DNA of 64,000 nt from Sphingomonadales bacterium (GTDB taxonomy: Bacteria > Pseudomonadota > Alphaproteobacteria > Sphingomonadales > Sphingomonadaceae), in the NCBI GenBank assembly GCA_016704425.1, contig JADJAC010000008.1, forward strand, positions 124,001-188,000. The letters run 5' to 3'. A program made the translations under genes and the position numbers. The notes under the pieces are model-generated. The model searched no databases. It had not been told where the DNA came from and saw only the letters and a list, made by a program, of their open reading frames with translations. Shown in pieces: positions 28,343-36,668 of this stretch (position 1 is its first letter; every line of letters begins with the position of its first letter).

Positions 28343-29004
28343 TTACCAGTAATTGGGCGGACCGGGGCGTTCAGGCACATCTACGAGTTCGTCCTCATCC
28401 TCGTCTTCCTCCTCCTCCGGTTTGGGCAATTCGACGCCCAGTGCGGCGGCGAGCGACTCCAGTTCGGGCGGCGCGGGCGTGCCGGACTCTTCGCCCATAT
28501 AGGCGGACTCCTCCGCCAGCCCGAGCATCCGCGCGAGCAGGAGCGCGGGGCCATCGAAATGCTGTTCGGCCTCCCGCCCGTTGCGCCAATCCCCGAAGCG
28601 GACGGGATCGCGGCGGCGCAGGATGAACTGGGTCAGCCGCTCATCATAATAGCGGCGCTCGCCGATCTGCTGGCCCTGAAAGAAGACGGGCCGTGCCACG
28701 CCGTGAATCGCGCGGGAGAGCGCCGAATCCTCCAGCCGCCGCACCCCGAAATCGAGCGCCGCATCCCAGGCGAGGCGAAAGGCCTGCGCTTCCGGCCTGC
28801 GCCGCAGATGATAGGCCGCCGTCGCGGACATGCCGACCGCCGTTGCGGCCTGCACGACACAGGCCGTCTCTGCGAGCGCTCGATAAAGGCGACCTGCCGT
28901 TCCGGCGTCCACCCGTCATGCCGCGCACGCAGCGGGACAGGCTCGAACTCGGTAGAGGGTTGAAGGGATTGGGGCGGGGGAGGGGGCGTGTGATCGTGTT
29001 CCAT
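28343..29004 (-). pseudogene. HTH-like hypothetical protein, frameshifted
   Basis: Two frames join into one protein. The 5' part (start at 29004, MEHDHTPPPPPQ) runs to HDGWTPERQVAFIE; the 3' part continues in another frame as LAETACVVQAATAVGMSATAAYHLRRR. The joint near 28879 reads GAGCGCTCGC where GAGGCGCTCGC would keep the frame, so one G is missing. Repaired length is 220 residues. The middle looks like a helix-turn-helix of the terminase-small-subunit kind; the end is a Glu/Asp run. Function unknown. A sequencing error is possible. Confidence 0.68.
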
Positions 29005-29157
29005 CTGGCAGTATGAAGCAGACTGGAACAAAATAGGAAAGGGGTGGGTGTTCAGTTTTTTTGATGCACCCTTTGGCGAGGCAATTGTATACTTTAATTA
29101 GCAGAGACTCAGCACAAGCTAGAGGACCTGCGACGTCAACGTCGATGTTAAATGCAG

Positions 29158-29976
29158 TCAATCCAGCCAAGTGACTTTGGAAGCGGCGACATACCTCTCG
29201 ACAATTGTTGCCACACGTAAGATGCGCTCCTTGTCAAGGCGGGGTCGGGATGGGAAAGCCATCAATTCAGGCGGGTTGGGCCAGAATCTGCATCTGTTGT
29301 GGAAGCCGAGCGCCATAGCCCTGTCTTCGATAGCGAAATCATTGATGCGCGTGCAGATCGCTTGGAAGACTACTTTTCCGGCGACCATGGTGACGACCTG
29401 TATGTTTTTAGTAGTGTCATCGAGCGGAGGATTTGGCCCTTCTAAGGTAAAGGCAACGCAGACTGAGTGTCTTAGGAAGAAGAGTGGATCAGCGCTGATA
29501 TTGTGGGCCGCATACAGGCGGTAATATGGGGGAGGCTCCAGCGTATCGCGAAATCGGCTTCTGTCTGCTTGCGGCGTCAACACCGTGTTTTGCGCATCGT
29601 GCTCTACCACCATCACTTTCAATGTTAGCCATTGCGCGACCGTAGCAAGCGCGGCTTGATCTAAGGTGACATTTTCTCCCGTCACCATGGGGGTAAGGTA
29701 GGGGCGAACCTTGGATTCGAGTTGGTTCATCCAGCCATTGTTGCACGGCTTGCAGACGGCGCGCACTCTTACAGTGCGCTGATCACCCTGCCTTCCAGTC
29801 GGGCCTGTCACCTGCAGCCCTTCCTTTGGATTAAAGTTGTGTACCTCTTTGTTATGGCGCGCCCATGTTGGCGTGGGTCCGAGCAAATCGTGAAGCCATG
29901 TTGGCCAAATGTGTTCCTTGCTGCTAGCATTCGCCCCGCAGAATATGCACTTTCTGGATGGTTTAGACACGAACAA
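29158..29976 (-). CDS. HNH-endonuclease-like zinc protein
   Basis: 272 residues, not assigned to a named protein. Cys10/Cys13 (CIFCGANASSKEHIWPTW) followed by Glu-His (21-22) and later Cys75/Cys78 (CKPCNNGWMNQLE) form the zinc-knuckle frame seen in HNH-like proteins; the catalytic His would be His22. The C-terminal 180 residues have no motif I recognise. It is lower in GC than its neighbours, next to a DUF4145 gene and an IS, which suggests an acquired module (inference). Confidence 0.65.
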   Translation of the reverse strand: MFVSKPSRKCIFCGANASSKEHIWPTWLHDLLGPTPTWARHNKEVHNFNPKEGLQVTGPTGRQGDQRTVRVRAVCKPCNNGWMNQLESKVRPYLTPMVTGENVTLDQAALATVAQWLTLKVMVVEHDAQNTVLTPQADRSRFRDTLEPPPYYRLYAAHNISADPLFFLRHSVCVAFTLEGPNPPLDDTTKNIQVVTMVAGKVVFQAICTRINDFAIEDRAMALGFHNRCRFWPNPPELMAFPSRPRLDKERILRVATIVERYVAASKVTWLD

Positions 29977-30103
29977 GCTAGACCCTGAAAACTACTTCGA
30001 AGCGGAAACCAAGGCACGCGCCGAAGGTGCGCTTAAGGTAATGCTGGAGACCCCACATAAGCCGCACAATGGAAGAAGGAAAGGAAGCGCAAAGCGAGGC
30101 TAG
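29945..30103 (+). CDS. Possible small protein
   Basis: 52 codons from ATG 29945 (MHFLDGLDTNKLDPENYFEAE) to RRKGSAKRG. The composition (acidic N-terminal half, basic tail) is protein-like and unlike a random shadow, but the start overlaps the 5' end of the HNH-like gene on the opposite strand by 32 bases and no clear ribosome-binding site is seen. Its stop overlaps the DUF4145 gene end by four bases. Confidence 0.35.
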   Translation: MHFLDGLDTNKLDPENYFEAETKARAEGALKVMLETPHKPHNGRRKGSAKRG

Positions 30104-30765
30104 TCGCCTTCAATTGGCACAGGCAACGGAACGCCTGCGCGCTCATTAACTTTTGCTGGCATAGTGTAAAGATACTCGAGCACAATCCGAGTGAATGCGG
30201 CCAAATCTTTGATGTCGTCCGCGGTTGGTTCTGCCTCATCATGAGCAGACTCATTTCCCAAGTCACGGATTGAATGTGCCCACGTAGCGATTTCAGGAGT
30301 CAGTCGATTGTCAGCGGCAAGCTTGTCGATGCGTTTTTCGAGCGTTCCCTTTTGTTCTGGAGCTTTGTCTTTAAGTGTAAGTTCAAGGACTCGTCGATAG
30401 GTCATGCCAGCGGATTCACGATGGCCTCTAACGGCAGCCTCTTCTGCCTGTATGAAGTTGCGCGCAATGGCAGGCGGAACGTCGGCAGGGGCCTCAGTTT
30501 CCTGTTCAGTTGGCCAGACGTTTGTAAGCCGCCACCCGCCCTTTTCGATGGTTTGGGGCCAATTTTGGAGATCCGCACAGTTGGCGGCACCGTGGACGGC
30601 ATGCATTCGATTTAACCACCCGCCAATTGGCTTATCGCAAACCGGACATAGAAAGAATCCCACTATCTGATGGTCTCCTTCCCTTGGTCTGAAGGCCACC
30701 GAAGCAAATGGAGAGCGGGGAGTTCTGCAATGGGGACAGGTTATGATTAGAAGTGCCACAAACAT
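30100..30765 (-). CDS. DUF4145 domain protein
   Basis: 221 residues: an N-terminal zinc ribbon (Cys10, Cys13, Cys40, Cys43: TCPHC and LCPVC) followed by a helical C-terminal domain of the DUF4145 type (RNFIQAEEAAVRGHRESAGMTYRRVLE, then SIRDLGNESAHDEAEPT). DUF4145 is common in and around restriction and defence genes; activity unknown. The ATG at 30765 has a strong AAGGAGG upstream. IS copy 2 ends only 21 bases before this ATG, so its native promoter is separated or replaced; in-frame codons beyond 30786 are IS sequence. Confidence 0.78.
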   Translation of the reverse strand: MFVALLIITCPHCRTPRSPFASVAFRPREGDHQIVGFFLCPVCDKPIGGWLNRMHAVHGAANCADLQNWPQTIEKGGWRLTNVWPTEQETEAPADVPPAIARNFIQAEEAAVRGHRESAGMTYRRVLELTLKDKAPEQKGTLEKRIDKLAADNRLTPEIATWAHSIRDLGNESAHDEAEPTADDIKDLAAFTRIVLEYLYTMPAKVNERAGVPLPVPIEGD

Positions 30766-30778
30766 TTCCTCCTTGGAA

Positions 30779-30786
30779 ATTGCGGA
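30779..30786. repeat. Target-site duplication, left of IS copy 2
   Basis: ATTGCGGA, repeated exactly at 32214-32221. Confidence 0.9.
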
Positions 30787-32213
30787 GGTCGTGTCCCCGG
30801 TAGTGGTGTAATTCCGTGATAGCAAAGCTGACCGGCCGCGCGCTTTCAAACGGCGCTGTAGCGGGCGGTCAGATTTGCGGGTGGCCATCGACGATCTTTT
30901 GATAAGCTTGGGTTGCGAACTCAACTTACGGAGATCACCGATGACCACGAACAAGATGGACGTACACGAGCTGGTAGGAAAGACCCCTGACGCGGATTTT
31001 CTGCGCGACATGATCGGTTTTGCCGCCAAGCGGCTGATGGAGTTGGAGGTTGGCGGCCTGACCGGCGCTGAGTACGGCGAGAAGGATGCCGAGCGACTGG
31101 TCCAGCGCAATGGCTACCGCGACCGTGACTGGGAGACTCGGGCTGGCACTGTCGAGCTCAGGATCCCCAAGCTGCGCAAGGGAACATACTTCCCCGGCTT
31201 CCTGGAGCCGAGGCGACTTGCCGAGAAGGCTCTGACCGCAGTTGTGCAGGAGGCCTACATCCAGGGTGTCTCGACCCGCTCGGTCGACGACCTTGTGAAA
31301 GCGATGGGGATGAGCGGGATCTCGAAGAGCCAGGTGAGCCGGCTGTGCGAAGAGATCGATGTCCGTGTGAAGGAGTTCCTCAACCGGCCGATCGAAGGTG
31401 ACTGGCCTTATCTGTGGATCGACGGGACTTACGTCAAAGTCCGCCAGGCTGGCAGGATCGTGTCGGTTGCCGTCATCGTTGCGGTCGGCGTGAACAGCGA
31501 TGGCCGGCGTGAGTGCTGGGGATGGATATCGGCGCCTCGGAGGCCGAGACCTTCTGGACCGAGTTCTTGCGCAAGCTCACCCGCCGCGGGCTGCGTGGGG
31601 TAAAACTGGTCATCTCCGACGCGCACGAAGGCATCAAGGCTGCGGTCTCGAAACTCCTGTGTGCAAGCTGGCAGCGGTGCCGTGTCCACTTCATGCGCAA
31701 TGCGCTGGCCCATGCCGGCAAGAGCGGACGGCGCGTCGTCTCGGCCTTCATCGGGACGGCCTTCGCGCAGGAAAACCGCCGAAGCTGCGAGCCAGCAATG
31801 GCGCTCGGTTGCTGACCAGGTCAGGGCAAAGGTCCCCAAACTGGCAAACCTGATGGACGATGCCGAAACCGATGTGCTGGCCTATATGACCTTCCCCAAG
31901 GAACATCGCGCCAAGATCTACTCCAACAATCCGATCGAGCGGCTCAATGGCGAAATCAAGCGCCGCACCAACGTCGTCGGCATCTTCCCCAACGAGGCCG
32001 CCATCACCCGGCTGATCGGCGCGATCCTCATGGAGCAGAATGACGAATGGGCGGTGCAACGGTCACGCTACATGACTCTTGAAACCATGGCTCCTTTGAG
32101 CGACAATCCCATCGTCATGCTATCGGCAGTACCCGGCGCATGATCAACTCCGGCAAAGCTGGAGATCGCCGCGGCTTCCTTTGCGAAGTTACACCATGCG
32201 GCGGGGCACGATC
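30787..32213 (+). mobile_element. IS256-family insertion sequence, copy 2 (1427 bp)
   Basis: Same element as 9492-10915 with only a few differences: a GATAAGCTTGGG versus GATAAAGCGGG change before the transposase start, four single-base indels and a Val/Met change. Same terminal repeats and an 8-bp target duplication (ATTGCGGA). It sits directly upstream of the DUF4145 gene, in the opposite orientation. Confidence 0.93.
30941..32143 (+). pseudogene. IS256-family transposase, copy 2 (-1/+1 frameshift pair)
   Basis: The 5' part is intact from ATG 30941 (MTTNKMDVHELVGKTPDADF). Relative to copy 1, one A is missing in CGTGAGTGC (about 31512), and one A is extra in GGAAAACCGCC (about 31773), restoring frame. 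The 260 bases between are out of frame and hit a stop at 31603, so the second catalytic Asp (ISDAHEG) is not translated. Outside this stretch the sequence equals copy 1. The full frame length is again 400 residues. Confidence 0.88.
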
Positions 32214-32713
32214 ATTGCGGATCGGAAAACTCTTGGAATCGCCCTTTTGAAGCCCGCTGATTTAGTGTCACGTTTAATTCAAGTTTACGAGGATTGCGAT
32301 TCCACCGAGCGGCTTGCATTCGCTTCTGCAGTGCTAGGCCGTGTCGTGACTTGATTTCACAGGTGCGAGTCAAAGAGCGCTGAGGGTGTAAGACCGAGAT
32401 CAACGCTCCCACCATCCAACACCCAGACCCACCCCCCACTTGCATCACACCGCCATTCCAGACATCTTCCCACCCGGTGCCGCAACGCACGGCACTGGGG
32501 CGTTAGAACCCCGCAAAGATCGGTTTGGTAACGACCGTGACTTACCACAACCCCCGAGTTTTTTCGGTCGGGGAGCTTGTGGTGCATGTCCAGGGCTTTC
32601 GGGCCTAAAGACTACAAGGGCCGTGTCTTTGCGGTTTCTAAACTCCCCGATCATCGATCGATAAGGAGGACGTCGCGGGGGCGCACCGCGGCGGCCCTCC
32701 GGTGGAGTTGCCT
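32214..32713. other. Gene-free stretch after IS copy 2, contains a long hairpin
   Basis: About 500 bases in which no frame gives a recognisable protein; both strands have only short frames of odd composition. It begins with the IS target duplication. The notable content is the hairpin at 32544-32583. A GGTGGAG ribosome-binding site for the next gene lies at its end (32701-32707). Confidence 0.5.
32544..32583. other. Long stem-loop, possible structured RNA or terminator
   Basis: Outer stem ACCACAA (32544-32550) / TTGTGGT (32577-32583), inner stem CCCCGA (32552-32557) / TCGGGG (32568-32573), loop GTTTTTTCGG. Thirteen base pairs with small bulges. No T-run follows on the plus strand, so it is not a classic terminator; the role is unknown. 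Confidence 0.5.
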
Positions 32714-32920
32714 ATGCGCCGATATGGCGAGACGATTGCCGTCACCGGCCTGCTGACCAGAAGCGAGAAACTTGGCCCGATCGTCACGATGGACGGCGGC
32801 GGGTGGTGGAGTGTCTGGCTGAATTGCTTTCAGGCGCGCCACATTGGCCACCGCGTGACAATCGAGGGACAGCGCGTGGGCTATAATGATCTGGCGGCGA
32901 AGCGCGTGACGCGGGTTTAG
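32714..32920 (+). CDS. Small DUF5818-like protein
   Basis: 68 residues (MRRYGETIAVTGLLTR, VTMDGGGWWSVWL, IGHRVTIEGQRVGYNDL). The small all-beta pattern with a central MDGGG resembles DUF5818 proteins of sphingomonads; this is from memory and moderate. ATG 32714 has GGTGGAG upstream; a GTG at 32702 in the same frame is less likely. Function unknown. Confidence 0.6.
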   Translation: MRRYGETIAVTGLLTRSEKLGPIVTMDGGGWWSVWLNCFQARHIGHRVTIEGQRVGYNDLAAKRVTRV

Positions 32921-32935
32921 CGCGGAGAGGCCCGA

Positions 32936-33325
32936 TCAGGCCAGTGGTCTGCCGGTATAATCATACTCGATGCTGGAGAAGCTGTCGCGCGCGAAGCCGT
33001 AGAGCAGCTTGAGGCCATCCGGCCCGGCGACAATCGCGTGTTCGGTGCCGCCCGGGATGAAGGCGGCCACATCGGGGCTGAGTGCCATCGTCTTGTCATC
33101 GGCATGCACCACGGCCGAGCCGCCAAGGCAGAAATAGAATTCGGACGGATCGTGGCGGTGGAATTTCAGATGGCCGCCGGGGGGAAATTCGGCAACGCCG
33201 ACCACGAGCGATCCGCTGGGCGTGCGATCGGCGCAGATCAGCGTCTGCCAGGTCAACTCCCCGTCGCGCGCCTCTCCCTCAAGCGGAAGCCCGCCATAGG
33301 CAACAGTGAAGGCCTCTTTCGTCAT
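32936..33325 (-). CDS. Cupin-domain protein
   Basis: 129 residues with cupin motif 1 GHLKFHRHDPSEFYFCLGG and motif 2 FIPGGTEHAIVAG, giving His/His/Glu/His-type metal ligands. A small single-cupin protein, possibly a dioxygenase or sugar-binding protein; the substrate is unknown. Converges with the DUF5818-like gene, 15 bases apart. Confidence 0.8.
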   Translation of the reverse strand: MTKEAFTVAYGGLPLEGEARDGELTWQTLICADRTPSGSLVVGVAEFPPGGHLKFHRHDPSEFYFCLGGSAVVHADDKTMALSPDVAAFIPGGTEHAIVAGPDGLKLLYGFARDSFSSIEYDYTGRPLA

Positions 33326-33361
33326 GTGGTGGGTTCCTGCGTCAGGCCGGATTGCGCAAAC

Positions 33362-33622
33362 TCACGCTGCACGTGCAGCCGGAGCACCGCGCAGCAGGCC
33401 TTCGGTGCTCAAATCCTCATCGAGTTCGGGCCAGTGAATGCCATAGCCGCCGCCGCACTTTTCCCAATGGGCGCGTTGATCGGGCGTGGCGTTCTGCAAA
33501 CGCGGATACCAGGAAAGTGGCGCCGATATGGTGCGGCCATCCATCAGGCTGACAATCAGGTTGTCGGCATCGCATCGGACATCGCGCACGCGTTCGTCGG
33601 TGACCTTAGCCGAAATATTCAT
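33362..33622 (-). CDS. DUF2442 domain protein
   Basis: 86 residues. The DUF2442 core is clear: VRDVRCDADNLIVSLMDGRTISAPLSWYPRL followed by a short acidic region with IHWPELDEDLS. ATG at 33622 (MNISAKVTDE). It overlaps the upstream DUF4160 gene by 17 bases. DUF4160 and DUF2442 genes are often adjacent, and a toxin-antitoxin type role has been suggested for such pairs; unproven here. Confidence 0.8.
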   Translation of the reverse strand: MNISAKVTDERVRDVRCDADNLIVSLMDGRTISAPLSWYPRLQNATPDQRAHWEKCGGGYGIHWPELDEDLSTEGLLRGAPAARAA

Positions 33623-33839
33623 GCCACTTCTCCACGAACATCCTCTGATGATCGCCAATGATCGCAATTATGCCAGCAATCTCGTGCGTGCGAAAGCCCC
33701 TGTTCCTCGCGACTTCCAGCGTGGCGAGCCAGACCTTGATTGTGGCATTGCCCTTGTCGACATGGATATGCGGGGGTTCATTCGGCTCATGGCTGAAGAA
33801 ATAGAAGCGATAGCCGCCATAGCGCAGGAGAGTGGGCAT
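33606..33839 (-). CDS. DUF4160 domain protein
   Basis: 77 residues beginning MPTLLRYGGYRFYFFSHE, with the family block EPPHIHVDKGNATIKVWL and a C-terminal IIGDHQRMFVEKWHEYF. ATG 33839 is the family start; seven upstream residues are dropped. Translationally coupled to DUF2442 by a 17-base overlap. Nucleic-acid-related function suspected only. Confidence 0.82.
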   Translation of the reverse strand: MPTLLRYGGYRFYFFSHEPNEPPHIHVDKGNATIKVWLATLEVARNRGFRTHEIAGIIAIIGDHQRMFVEKWHEYFG

Positions 33840-33961
33840 GCCGCAGTTACCCGCCGGCAATCCATTCCGGTTTCAGTCAACGACAGAGTGCGGGGAGCCC
33901 TTGACAGCCTTGGTGTAGTATAACACTAATACACAATGACAGGCCAAAGGGAGGACATGCC

Positions 33962-34402
33962 ATGAATGCCCGTGACGACGCGAAGTTTCCGCCGGTTGCC
34001 TTGTGGCAGATCAATGCCATGCGGTTTCTGTTCCTGCTGATGGCCTTCGTTATGGGCGGCTTTGTCTGGTCCCAATTGCTGTTCGAGTCCGCGGATTGGC
34101 CCGTCATGCGGGGCCTTGCCAAATCGATGCTGGCCGCGCTTGCGCTGATGAGCCTGATCGGCGTCCGCTATCCGCTGCAGATGCTGCCGCTGATGCTCTA
34201 TGAAATCGCGTGGAAGACGATCTGGCTGACGCTGATCGCAGGCCGTGCGTGGATGGCAGGGAAGTGGACGCCGGATATCGAGAGCCTGTTCACCGATTGC
34301 ATCGGCATCGTGATCGCATATTTCATCGTGCCCTGGCGCTACGTCTGGGCGCGTTATGTCGTGCAGGCGATGGAGCCGTTGCGGGCACCGGGACCGCGTT
34401 AA
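33962..34402 (+). CDS. Hypothetical integral membrane protein
   Basis: 146 residues with four predicted membrane helices (about 17-42, 50-68, 72-95, 108-125) and a short cytoplasmic start. Ribosome-binding AGGGAGG at about 33948-33955. No family recognised. The next gene, also a membrane protein, follows after 49 bases. Confidence 0.65.
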   Translation: MNARDDAKFPPVALWQINAMRFLFLLMAFVMGGFVWSQLLFESADWPVMRGLAKSMLAALALMSLIGVRYPLQMLPLMLYEIAWKTIWLTLIAGRAWMAGKWTPDIESLFTDCIGIVIAYFIVPWRYVWARYVVQAMEPLRAPGPR

Positions 34403-34451
34403 CCGACGGTTGTTGACCCTGGTGCTAGGACGCGGCCGAGAGAGGTGCGGC

Positions 34452-34979
34452 ATGGAACTGGACTGGGGCAGACATATCGTGATCGGGCTGGTCTCTGCGC
34501 TGGCTGTATTTGCGCTGACCACCTGGGGAGGGAAGAGTGCGCCGGACCAGGCCGGTTGGCGCAACGTGCGTCCCGGCGGCACCTATGCCTTCGGTATTGG
34601 TGCTGGCGTCGTCCTGACATTTCTGTTCAGCTATATCTGGCTCTTCGTGGGGTCGAGCAGGCCGGACGGCGCGCAGCAGATGCGCATCCTGTTCTGGCTG
34701 ATCCTTGCATTTTCAGCCGGTACGCTGATCACGATTTTCCAGTTCGGGCAGGCCCGGCGCACGGCGATGCGCTGGCGTGGAGACACACTTGCCTGGCGTG
34801 GCAGGGATGGCGCGGACTACACCCGCAAGCTCAGTGATGCCATTGCGCTGCGCAAGCCGATGATGGGGCCGGTCAAGATCATTTTCTCCGACGGCGCCGA
34901 AGCACGCGTCGATCCCTATACCACCAACGCTGATCTGCTTCTCAAGACGGTCTCGGACCTGCTCGATCCACAAGCATAA
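34452..34979 (+). CDS. Hypothetical membrane protein with C-terminal soluble domain
   Basis: 175 residues. Three membrane helices (about 8-23, 42-65, 74-95), then a soluble tail with a PH-like alternating pattern (MRWRGDTLAWRGRDGADY, KIIFSDGAEARVDPYT). Recalls YcxB-like proteins but no family is assigned. ATG 34452 follows AGAGGTG at 34441; the frame is open upstream inside the previous gene's frame but with no similarity. Confidence 0.62.
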   Translation: MELDWGRHIVIGLVSALAVFALTTWGGKSAPDQAGWRNVRPGGTYAFGIGAGVVLTFLFSYIWLFVGSSRPDGAQQMRILFWLILAFSAGTLITIFQFGQARRTAMRWRGDTLAWRGRDGADYTRKLSDAIALRKPMMGPVKIIFSDGAEARVDPYTTNADLLLKTVSDLLDPQA

Positions 34980-35018
34980 GCGCGCTGGATCACATTGGGC
35001 GCGGCAGGGTGCGCCCGC

Positions 35019-35050
35019 AAAAAAGGCCCCGCCAGCATGGTGACGGGGCC
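35019..35050 (-). terminator. Rho-independent terminator of the PEP-CTERM gene
   Basis: On the minus strand GGCCCCG (35050-35044) and CGGGGCC (35031-35025) form the stem with further CA/TG pairing, followed by six T (35024-35019). It lies 27 bases past the PEP-CTERM stop; it also faces the end of the plus-strand membrane gene. Confidence 0.85.
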
Positions 35051-35076
35051 AATCTTTGCTTGGTCGTTATAAGAAT

Positions 35077-35859
35077 TCAGGCGAATTTGACCGTCAGCGT
35101 GTGGCGCCGCCGCATCGATCCGCCAACAAGGCCGAAGCCCACGATCATCATCGCCCAGGTTGCGGGCTCAGGCACCGAATTGACGTAAGTGCGGAAGCCG
35201 AAATCAGCGTGCGACTTGAACGAGATGTCCGGCGCGTTCAGCGGCGCCGTGCCGCGATAGGCATTGCCGCCCGCATAGTCGATCGGTGAGAAATTCGCGA
35301 CATTGAACGGCACACCCGGGGCATCCGTGGACGTGCCTGTGGCCCAGCCGAAGACGCCCTGGAATCCGCTCGGATTGCGCACCGCAATGACGAACTGCTC
35401 ACCCGCATTGAAGGAGATGTTCTGCGCGCTCAGGTCGAAATTCACGATGCCGCCTTGTCCCGCAGCAAGCGAAGACAAATTGGCGAAGGCCGAGCCCAGA
35501 ATATTGCCGGACTGGACAACGCCGGCATTGTCAAATGTCACATTATTGGCGATCACGACTTCAAAGCCGCCGACGCTGTTCTGCGGATTGAAACGGCTCA
35601 ACTGGAGGTCGATCGCCGCCAGAACGCCGGAAATGCCCGCAGTCACGAACTGGATGCCCTGGGCCTCGATGAAGTTGGGAACCGTCCCGATCGGGTTCGT
35701 GTTGATGGGCTTTCCGAAGATCTGGTAGATGATCGAACCGCCGCTTGGTGCAACCGCAATATTGGACTGGTCAACGACCACCGCCGCGTTTGCCGCGCCG
35801 ACCGCGCCGAACATGAACGCCGAAACGACGGCTGCTTTAAGACTTGTGGTCAAATTCAT
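35077..35859 (-). CDS. PEP-CTERM sorting-signal exported protein
   Basis: 260 residues: signal peptide (about 1-25, GAVGAANAA), a beta-rich Asn/Gly/Val body, and a C-terminal sorting tail VPEPATWAMMIVGFGLVGGSMRRR, the PEPxxWA variant of sphingomonads, with a transmembrane helix and Arg cluster. Such proteins are processed by an exosortase (EpsH) and exported to the envelope or matrix; no exosortase is in this window. Function of the body unknown. Confidence 0.88.
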   Translation of the reverse strand: MNLTTSLKAAVVSAFMFGAVGAANAAVVVDQSNIAVAPSGGSIIYQIFGKPINTNPIGTVPNFIEAQGIQFVTAGISGVLAAIDLQLSRFNPQNSVGGFEVVIANNVTFDNAGVVQSGNILGSAFANLSSLAAGQGGIVNFDLSAQNISFNAGEQFVIAVRNPSGFQGVFGWATGTSTDAPGVPFNVANFSPIDYAGGNAYRGTAPLNAPDISFKSHADFGFRTYVNSVPEPATWAMMIVGFGLVGGSMRRRHTLTVKFA

Positions 35860-36029
35860 AGTGCCCCCTCATTTGCGATTCACAAGCGAATCGCTTTTTT
35901 TACCCCGACTTTGTCAGCTTGAAGTCAGAATTGGCCCGGCGCAACCCCGCCATTCAACCTGTCTCGATTCAGGACTCCGGGCAGCAGCATCCGCCGAGAT
36001 GCTATTCTGTGGCGAACCGGGAAGGCCAG

Positions 36030-36461
36030 CTAGCCCTTCCACCCGTGCGAGAGCAGCTTCACGGTTACGCGCCCCATCGCAACCTCGGTTCCGTCGGCAT
36101 CGTGCATCGGGAATTCGGCGATATAAGTCGCGGAACCCTTGCGCTCCAGATCAGCGAGCAGGGCTTCGAGTTCAGCTTCGCTCAGGCGGAACTCGGCCGT
36201 CACATCGCTCGCGGCAGATTTCCTGAAGGCGACATAAATGTCCTTCAGGATCGGGAAGAATCGCGTTGTATCGAGGATCGAAATGCCCGGGATGGCCGCC
36301 ACTGCCTCAGCCAACACCGTATAGGCACCCATATAGAGGACATCGACATGGTTCTCATTGCCCTTGAGCGGCATGAGCAGCTTTGCATAACCACGACCTA
36401 CCTCGAGCCGCTTGAGGCCAGTGCGCTCGACAAACTCCACGCGGTAGGTCGGTTGCGTCAT
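36030..36461 (-). CDS. DUF4442/PaaI-like hotdog thioesterase-fold protein
   Basis: 143 residues with a hotdog-fold layout: a helix region YMGAYTVLAEAVAAI and later beta strands SATYIAEFPMHD, GTEVAMGRVTVKLLS. The ADGTEVA block suggests the DUF4442 group of acyl-thioester hydrolases. A catalytic residue is not identified. Isolated gene. Confidence 0.6.
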   Translation of the reverse strand: MTQPTYRVEFVERTGLKRLEVGRGYAKLLMPLKGNENHVDVLYMGAYTVLAEAVAAIPGISILDTTRFFPILKDIYVAFRKSAASDVTAEFRLSEAELEALLADLERKGSATYIAEFPMHDADGTEVAMGRVTVKLLSHGWKG

Positions 36462-36479
36462 CGGGGACTCCCTGCCTGA

Positions 36480-36590
36480 TCAATCATGATTGCAGTCGGC
36501 TGCGCCCATGTAAAGCTCGCCCCCGGTCTCGTCATGGACCGTGCTCATCTGGGCCATGCCTGCGTCGGCCTCTGCTGCGAGCATCGCCGC
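36480..36590 (-). pseudogene. Remnant of a second thiC 3' end
   Basis: Read on the minus strand this gives AGMAQMSTVHDETGGELYMG, then a stop at 36480. The end of the intact thiC reads AGMAQMSKVYDETGRELYMG. Identity is high at protein level and moderate at DNA level, so this is a diverged copy rather than a recent duplication. No more of thiC is seen beyond about 36590. Together with thiC at 39613 it flanks a 3-kb segment holding an OLD-like ATPase gene. Confidence 0.72.
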
Positions 36591-36668
36591 GCACCTTTGC
36601 GGCAGGGGCGGGTGATCAATAACATGACACTGGCGCGAAATCGGCTATGGTTGGGGAAGGAGACCGAT

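Noticed and set aside
32214..32587. Minus-strand frames of 76-92 codons after IS copy 2
   Set aside because: Pro/Arg/Gly-rich without similarity; the region looks non-coding.
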